Shown: positions 36,910 to 42,125 of the stretch, one piece after another
Layout of the letters: each line of letters opens with the position of its first letter
Numbering within the stretch: position 1 is the stretch's first letter
Assembly (NCBI RefSeq): GCF_028285565.1
Contig: NZ_JANQOY010000174.1
Location: 1 to 42,125 of the forward strand
From: Acaryochloris sp. IP29b_bin.148
Lineage (GTDB): Bacteria > Cyanobacteriota > Cyanobacteriia > Thermosynechococcales > Thermosynechococcaceae
Direction: 5' to 3'
Length of the DNA stretch: 42,125 nucleotides
Made by a program: the position numbers and the translations under genes
Notes under the pieces: model-generated
The model's database searches: none
Seen by the model: only the letters and a program-made list of their open reading frames with translations
What the model was told of the DNA's origin: nothing

Positions 36910-37747
36910 ATAATTTTCTCCAAATTAAAAAATCAGCAAACTGGTAGGCTAATCTATATCTTCTGGCAAATTGTTATGGTAGCTTTATCTAGCATGGCTT
37001 TCAGAAGATAGCTTCTATTTCTTTATCAAACAAAATAAAGATATTTTTCGGTTACGTTAATTATTCCTAATGATATCAAAATACGAAAAATAGAAGCCAG
37101 GATAAAAAAATAGAAAAAATAAATTATGACTTTGACAAAGTAATAGTTGAATTAATACTCCCTCATATTAGATAATTGCATTATATTATTTTTTGGTCGA
37201 TATATTTAATAAGAGTTAACACTATTTTAGTGTCCTGACATAAGAAATTCATAATATATTGAATATTTATCTCAACTCTAAAGATAGATTTTATAGGAAA
37301 ACTACTGCATCGGATGTTAGTACTTATGATTAGAGCTGATACCTTGTAGTCTATATAATTAGATGATTATCTTTATTTTGCTTTCCAAGAATTACTATTA
37401 TGATTAGTGGTAGAAAAATCAGTGAATGATACCTTACGCAATTCAGAGAATTACGATGAGGCTGAAAGCACTAGCGAATAGTGTGACTGTAGCGAATTTA
37501 TTACAACAACTTGAGTTAAACCCTTAAGCCCAGACAGTGATCTCAGAAATTTGAGTAAACTACATTACTTTTGACTTCTATATATTTTTGATTGAATTAG
37601 CGAGAACTGTTCTAGAAGGGTGTATCCTGTCTACGACTCGTATTCACCATCCCTAGCCTCACGAATCTAACTAAGCAAGAAACGGGTGGTGTTTGATACC
37701 AACTCTCGATACCGTAGAAAGAAATGACATAACAATTGCGCAGTAAC
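36910..37747. other. AT-rich intergenic region upstream of the island operon
   Basis: About 840 bases. It should contain the promoter of the collagen-like operon (minus) and that of the methyltransferase gene (plus). It is strongly AT-rich with A-tracts around 37105-37125. A 33-codon open frame at 37426-37527 on the plus strand ends in a helix-like VTVANLLQQLEL, but there is no ribosome site and I do not call it. No transposase, tRNA or clear repeat was seen. Confidence 0.35.
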
Positions 37748-38614
37748 ATGCCTTCCCCTGCAACGATCGCAAGCAATGTTGAAACCTACGATCGCATCGC
37801 CGATGCCATTGCCTTTATCCGCCAACATCAGCTAGAGCAACCCAACCTCTCCACCATCGCCCAGCACATCAACCTCAGCGATTATCACTTTCAGCGATTA
37901 TTCACCCAATGGGCGGGGATTAGCCCCAAACGCTTTCTCCAATACCTGACCCTAGACTATGCAAAATCGAGGATCGATCAGTCCCAGAACCTGCTAGCGC
38001 TAACCGCCGAATCAGGACTATCCAGCCCCGGTCGACTCCACGATTTATTTGTCACCCTAGAAGCCATGTCCCCCGGAGAATACCGAGCAGGGGGGGCGGG
38101 GCTAAACATCCACTACGGTATCCATGAAACCCCCTTTGGATATTGCTTGATCGCCCTTACCTCCCGTGGCATCTGCAACATCCAGTTTTTGCATAATGCC
38201 GACGAACAAACCGCCCTCCAGCAGCTCCAGGCAGACTGGCCCCAGGCCAAAATTACTCGTGAACAAACGGCAACGGAGAAAGTGTGCAATCAAATCTTCC
38301 ACACCTCTCGTTCCTCACTCCTAACTCTCCACCTCAAAGGCACCAACTTTCAAATTCAGGTTTGGCAGGCCCTACTCAGAATTCCCTTGGGTGAACTGAC
38401 TACTTACCAAGGCTTAGCCACCGCCATTGGCAAACCCACTGCCGCTCGGGCCATTGGCAACGCTGTAGGCCGTAATCCCATCGCCTATTTGATTCCCTGC
38501 CATCGGGTGATTCGAGGAACAGGAGAACTGGGAGGATATCGATGGGGATGCGATCGCAAAGCAGCACTGCTAGGTTGGGAAGCCAGTCAAATCAGCCAAC
38601 ATAAGACTGAATAG
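37748..38614 (+). CDS. AraC-type HTH / O6-methylguanine-DNA methyltransferase fusion (Ada C-terminal half type)
   Basis: A suicidal DNA alkyl-transfer protein, 288 residues. Residues about 15-115 are an AraC-family DNA-binding domain (LSTIAQHINLSDYHFQRLFTQW, then SPKRFLQYLTLDYAKS). A short N-terminal methyltransferase subdomain follows, and then the catalytic MGMT domain with RAIGNAVGRNPIAYLIPCHRVI; the acceptor is Cys251 from ATG 37748. The N-terminal zinc methyl-phosphotriester domain of full Ada is absent, so the adaptive-response sensor is missing. HIP1 sites resume within it (38550), so it belongs to the core genome rather than the island. The downstream DUF3303 gene starts 15 bases later and is probably co-transcribed. 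Confidence 0.92.
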   Translation: MPSPATIASNVETYDRIADAIAFIRQHQLEQPNLSTIAQHINLSDYHFQRLFTQWAGISPKRFLQYLTLDYAKSRIDQSQNLLALTAESGLSSPGRLHDLFVTLEAMSPGEYRAGGAGLNIHYGIHETPFGYCLIALTSRGICNIQFLHNADEQTALQQLQADWPQAKITREQTATEKVCNQIFHTSRSSLLTLHLKGTNFQIQVWQALLRIPLGELTTYQGLATAIGKPTAARAIGNAVGRNPIAYLIPCHRVIRGTGELGGYRWGCDRKAALLGWEASQISQHKTE

Positions 38615-38629
38615 CTATTGAGGTTGAGG

Positions 38630-38881
38630 ATGCCAAAATTTATGGTGATTGAGACATTCAAGCCTAATTGCCGATCCCTCGCGTACGACCGTTTTTATCG
38701 GCGAGGTCGTCTGTTACCGCCGGGGCTAAAGTATTTAGATAGCTGGCTAGAAGCGGAAGGGAATCGATGCTTTCAATTGATGGAAACCGCTGATTCAGCC
38801 TTATTTGATGAGTGGATTGCCCACTGGGAAGACCTGGTATCCTTTGAGGTGGTTGAACTTGGCGGGAAGCCACAATCTTAG
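38630..38881 (+). CDS. DUF3303-family small protein
   Basis: An 83-residue protein matching the small DUF3303 type: MVIETFK at the start, YDRFYRRGRLLPPGLKYLDSWLEAEGNRCFQLME, then LFDEWIAHWEDLVSFEVVEL. It looks like a single ferredoxin-like or dimeric alpha-beta barrel fold; function unknown. ATG 38630 is chosen with TTGAGG directly upstream, rather than the in-frame TTG at 38618. It follows the methyltransferase gene with a 15-base gap. Confidence 0.8.
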   Translation: MPKFMVIETFKPNCRSLAYDRFYRRGRLLPPGLKYLDSWLEAEGNRCFQLMETADSALFDEWIAHWEDLVSFEVVELGGKPQS

Positions 38882-39012
38882 ACCTTACCTGAGCAAAGTG
38901 GAGCTTGCCAGGATTCGACTAACCAAACCTGGAGACACAACCGATCTATTTGCTATTGTCCCAGTAGATGGATTGCCAGCCCGACAGAAAGAAATTAAGA
39001 GTGTTTTTTAGT

Positions 39013-39855
39013 CTACTTTGAAACTTGATAGTTAAAGTGATCCATTCGTTCCTTACAAATAGTCTCTATGCTATGTAAGTGCGAGGATTTATAAAATTTC
39101 GACCAACTTACCGCGTGGTTCCCTTTAGGTTGATATTGTTTATTGAGGTGTCCAGCAAGATCATTCGTTGGATGTAAACCCACTTTTTTAGCAAGGCTAG
39201 CAATTGTGCCAGGCTTATCTAAGCAAAAGTCTTCGTAGCGAACTAAACAGAAATCATCTGGGTGATTTAAGTAGACATCCGTTGCACAGTTCCAACGATT
39301 GGCTAGCCGCTCTATATAATTATTCCCAGCTACGATAGGGAGCCTCGCGATACCACCTGCTTTTTCTTCTAATGGCGAAGGCAAATTATCTAGATCTCCA
39401 GGAATACCTCGACGATTGAGGAAGCTTCGAATAGTATCTCTGGGGTCACGAATAACAAATATATACGTTGCAGAAGGGAAAAACTGACGTAATTCATCAT
39501 AAAAAAATGTCAGCTTTGGATCTTTCCATAAAGGTGTCGAAAAGTAAAACTTATATGATTGAACTAGGGTAGATAAAGCAAGCTCTCTATTAAAAAGTTG
39601 ATGGTTCAGCACTCCCTCAGGATCAATCCGGAAAATCGGGTCAATTGTGACAGATTTACCACTCACTTCACCTAAAAGCTTAGCAATAGCAGTTGTTCCA
39701 GATTTAGCATGCCCAAGTATTATGATGGGATTAGGATAAATTCGAGATGTATATGTTTGGAGAAATCTTCTTGATGCATCAGGAAGATTTAATATCTTTT
39801 TGATTGCCTTAGAATTATAAGATTTTAATGTATCTGTGATGAACATCCTTAGCAT
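39013..39855 (-). CDS. sulfotransferase family protein
   Basis: A PAPS-dependent sulfotransferase, 280 residues. The 5'-phosphosulfate loop LGHAKSGTTAIAK starts at about residue 47, and the 3'-phosphate motif VIRDPRDTIRSFLNRRG contains Arg136 and Asp137. Later ...RYEDF (about 215) is the usual C-terminal block. No membrane segment; probably cytoplasmic, moving sulfate to a small molecule or glycan whose identity cannot be told. It lies next to a second, broken sulfotransferase gene on the same strand, 39 bases downstream of it, but the two differ strongly and do not look like a recent duplication. Confidence 0.85.
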   Translation of the reverse strand: MLRMFITDTLKSYNSKAIKKILNLPDASRRFLQTYTSRIYPNPIIILGHAKSGTTAIAKLLGEVSGKSVTIDPIFRIDPEGVLNHQLFNRELALSTLVQSYKFYFSTPLWKDPKLTFFYDELRQFFPSATYIFVIRDPRDTIRSFLNRRGIPGDLDNLPSPLEEKAGGIARLPIVAGNNYIERLANRWNCATDVYLNHPDDFCLVRYEDFCLDKPGTIASLAKKVGLHPTNDLAGHLNKQYQPKGNHAVSWSKFYKSSHLHSIETICKERMDHFNYQVSK

Positions 39856-39894
39856 CCATAAGAACTATCAGACAGGAATTCTAGACAGATTATA

Positions 39895-40810
39895 CTAATT
39901 TGCAGCTAACCACGAGGAGAGATCTCTCCCAATTAGATCTTGAAGATTCAAAATATCCTCTCGATATTCTTCAATAAATTGATTTCTTAGTGTAGGCGAT
40001 AGTTTAGGCTTTCGATTAAGATTCAGTTGTATAATCTTGGCCTGTATATATTGACTAAATTCCAGATTCAATAAGCGATCCAGAACATTTTTGGGTCGCT
40101 TATTGTTCCAAAATCTTTTCATTAGATACTGGTGTATATTGTTGCTCTTAGGTAAGCCAGATATATTGTATTTAATAGACATATTTGGCACGAAACTTTC
40201 CTCGACACCTAGGAAACTGAATATATCTTTCAGCACTTCAACGGGATTATTAGTAAAGTCTTCATAGAGATAGACTCTAATTTTATCTTGCTCGAAAAGG
40301 TCAAAATAGCGTTGTAAGTGAGAGTAGTAGAATCCTTGTTGCTTATAATGCCAGTGCGGTGACCAGTTATGTTCAATTCGAAGATCCTCAGCAGACATAG
40401 CCTGCGAAAAACTTGTAATGGGCTCAACTTTATCACGTATTAAATGGAGAAAATGTGAATAAGCTCTATCTACTGGATCTCGTAACATAGCAATTAGCTT
40501 GACGTCAGGGATGTGGTGATAGATCCTTTGAGGAGCTTTATGACTGGATAAGTACCATGTAGATGCTTCTCCAATCGCGATCTCATTAGATGCCTGTTTG
40601 AAGAGAGAACGATAATCCTCAAGATTCGTAACGCAACTTATTTTCGAACTACTGGGATCTTGAAAAGATAACTCTTCATCTTCATAAGCAAAAAAACGGG
40701 GTTCTTTTACGAGGGCTAGTGAAGATTTGTGGATGTTGTTTTAAATAGTAGTAAAGAGAAGTAGTTGCAGATTTACCAGCACCAATAATTAGAAAGTTAG
40801 GCATTGTCAT
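39895..40810 (-). pseudogene. sulfotransferase gene split by a +1 frameshift
   Basis: A second PAPS sulfotransferase of about 304 residues if repaired. The 5' part (ATG 40810, or 40804) encodes the phosphosulfate loop LIIGAGKSATTSLYYYL and continues to TSPRK, then runs into a stop after about 12 residues. The second part continues in the next frame as KEPRFFAYEDEELSF, exactly what family members have after SPxK, through MLRDPVDRAYSHF (the 3'-phosphate motif) to the end at 39895. Removing one A from the AAAA run at 40705-40708 (minus strand) restores one frame. No other damage is visible, so it could be a fresh mutation, a sequencing error or a slippery site. Confidence 0.82.
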
Positions 40811-41519
40811 ACTATTAAGTCCCCCTATTTATAGAAAAATCAATACATAGATCACTTTTTTGCATGCAAACCATACAAAACATACTGTAAATGTTTAGTC
40901 AGTAAATATAGACTTCTGCCTTTGTTAAGGCAAAATAATCAAAATGGCTTTAAATACTCTCTATTAAATCATTCTCTTTAAAATACAAAAACAGATTTTA
41001 TGAAAAACAAACAAGCCAACCCAGAAAAGCACGAAGGAAACTACAAAAGACTTCTTCGATAGATTTGCTTGATATTTCCTGATATTAAATATTAGGAAAT
41101 ACATATTTTGTGTATAGTCGAAGCAATATAAAAAAAACTTTTTTTAATTTTCTTCGCAAAATTACTTTAATTTTTTTACGCTTAGTGAAATTTATGTTTA
41201 ACACTAATTTAAGGTTTCATTTATTCTCTTTTGATTGAAAAATTCCTCTGATTTCATACCAGTAACAAATGACAATAAAGGTTTTAAATCTATAACTAAA
41301 GTTGGAGATTCTGATAATTTAAGAAGGCAGGTTAGATAAGAGCATAAATGATAGAGTCAAGAGTGGGAAAGCTATCCAGCCCTGTCATTACACTTAAAGA
41401 ACGAAGTGCTATTGAGTTCGGATTGTGCGATTTCAAGATAGTAACGTTTAACGATTCAAAACCAATCTTTCGATATTTTGCAATCGAAGACTTTTGCCTC
41501 CTCGTTGGGGGACTGTTGG
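40811..41519. other. AT-rich intergenic region
   Basis: About 700 bases between the broken sulfotransferase gene and the DevA-like gene. It is very AT-rich, with an A7-C-T7 inverted repeat near 41130-41146. A 77-codon plus-strand frame (41348-41581) runs into the end of the DevA-like gene and is not credible. No RNA, transposase or repeat recognised. Confidence 0.35.
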
Positions 41520-42125
41520 CTAGGCTGCGATCGCATCCATCTGCGGCATCGGGGCTAACCGTCCATCTTCCATATAGATAATCCGATCGGCAATGTCCAA
41601 AATTCGGTTGTCGTGGGTGACCAGAAGAATAGTACAGCCCTGTTCTCGGGCAAGTTTTTGCATAATCTCAACCACGTCCCGTCCAGACTTTTTATCCAGA
41701 GCGGCAGTGGGTTCGTCCGCCAGGATGATTTTAGGATGGCTGGCGAGGGCACGGGCAATAGCGACTCGCTGGCGTTGTCCCCCGGAAAGTTCGTCGGGAT
41801 AGTAGTTGATGCGTTCCTCTAAGCCGACTGCGCTGAGAATGTTGGCTGCGATCGCATCTAAGTCTTGCTCCAAAAAAGCGTCATGTAGTTCCAGGGACAT
41901 ACGCACATTTTGCTGGGCCGTTAGAAAGCTCATCAGATTGTGGGCCTGAAAAATATAGCCAATATGACAGCGGAGTTGGCTGAGCTGCTGCTTCGAGGCT
42001 CCCAGCATTTCCTGGTCAAGGATCTGGAGACTGCCGCTTTGGGCTGCCCTTAAGCCTCCCAGTAATGTGAGTAATGTTGTCTTCCCTGATCCAGAAGGAC
42101 CCGTGAGAATCACAATTTCACCCGC
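41520..42125 (-). CDS. DevA-like ABC exporter ATPase, 5' end cut by window
   Basis: ATP-binding subunit of a MacB/LolD/DevA-type exporter, cut at the window edge so that the first ~30-40 residues are missing. Visible: Walker A GPSGSGKTT, Q-loop GYIFQAHNLMSFLTAQQNV, signature LSGGQRQRVAIARALA, Walker B IILADEPTAALD, and H-loop LVTHD. The IFQAHNLM...FLTAQQNVRMSLEL stretch is the pattern of the cyanobacterial DevA group, which exports glycolipids or other envelope components with DevB and DevC. Those partners would lie beyond the window edge on the minus strand. HIP1 sites at 41528 and 41848 show it is core DNA again. Confidence 0.88.
   Translation of the reverse strand, partial: AGEIVILTGPSGSGKTTLLTLLGGLRAAQSGSLQILDQEMLGASKQQLSQLRCHIGYIFQAHNLMSFLTAQQNVRMSLELHDAFLEQDLDAIAANILSAVGLEERINYYPDELSGGQRQRVAIARALASHPKIILADEPTAALDKKSGRDVVEIMQKLAREQGCTILLVTHDNRILDIADRIIYMEDGRLAPMPQMDAIAA

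Noticed and set aside
38880..39011. Open stretch ending VELARIRLTKPGD then VPVDGLPARQKEIKSVF, downstream of the DUF3303 gene
   Set aside because: It reads like a protein C-terminus but has no start codon of its own and is out of frame with DUF3303; perhaps a gene remnant, not supportable.
41348..41581. 77-codon plus-strand frame running into the DevA-like gene
   Set aside because: Its second half is the antisense of a confident gene; its first half has no motif.

Overview
The window is chromosomal DNA from a cyanobacterium. The signs are frequent copies of the cyanobacterial HIP1 palindrome GCGATCGC (for example at 1447, 4200, 9669, 29875 and 38550), a SqdX-type sulfolipid glycosyltransferase, a DevA-type exporter ATPase, a DUF445 membrane protein and an NblB-like HEAT-repeat protein. 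Gene content and style would fit an Acaryochloris-like genome, but that is inference; the sequence alone fixes only the phylum. No rRNA, intact insertion sequence or CRISPR array was seen. There is one tRNA, Leu with anticodon UAG.

Layout of the core part (1-29.9 kb). An ABC_ATPase-family protein is followed by a fused AdoMet decarboxylase/spermidine synthase (both +). Then come plsX-fabH (-), tRNA-Leu (-), a DUF445 membrane protein and an ABC transporter ATPase (+). Next on the minus strand are a PP2C phosphatase and a small coiled-coil protein coupled to a UbiB/ABC1 kinase, with clpS on the plus strand. A long minus-strand run holds pepP-like, sqdX, ffh, rsmB and two paralogous lipoprotein genes, preceded by an M23 peptidase gene. 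Two uncharacterised genes, a soluble lytic transglycosylase and another unknown follow. Then comes ppk1, whose product carries an IF2_N-like N-terminus. A minus-strand group HEAT protein-SDR-tsaE-DUF2062 closes the core. These are mostly housekeeping genes for lipid, cell-wall, translation and phosphate functions.

Accessory part (about 29.9-41.5 kb). This stretch is visibly more AT-rich, and no HIP1 site was seen between 29882 and 38550. Its centre is a five-gene minus-strand operon. In transcription order it encodes a single-pass membrane protein with a collagen-like domain (56 Gly-X-Y triplets), a 75-residue single-pass membrane protein, a von Willebrand factor A protein, a membrane-anchored PP2C phosphatase and a membrane-anchored protein kinase with a changed active site. 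The vWA + PP2C + kinase trio resembles the TerY-P triad known from tellurite-resistance-type stress/conflict loci. Here it appears as a transmembrane version with a collagen-like surface component. I regard it as the best candidate for an undescribed system in the window. After it come an AraC-HTH/O6-methylguanine methyltransferase, a DUF3303 protein, and two sulfotransferase genes, one broken by a single-base frameshift. The window ends inside a DevA-like ABC ATPase gene.

How the parts may work together (inference). In the island the collagen-like protein would project outside the cytoplasmic membrane. The kinase and phosphatase would set opposing phosphorylation states, and the vWA protein would be the Mg2+-dependent adaptor or substrate. 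The two small juxtamembrane motifs shared by the collagen-like and 75-residue proteins would be docking sites.
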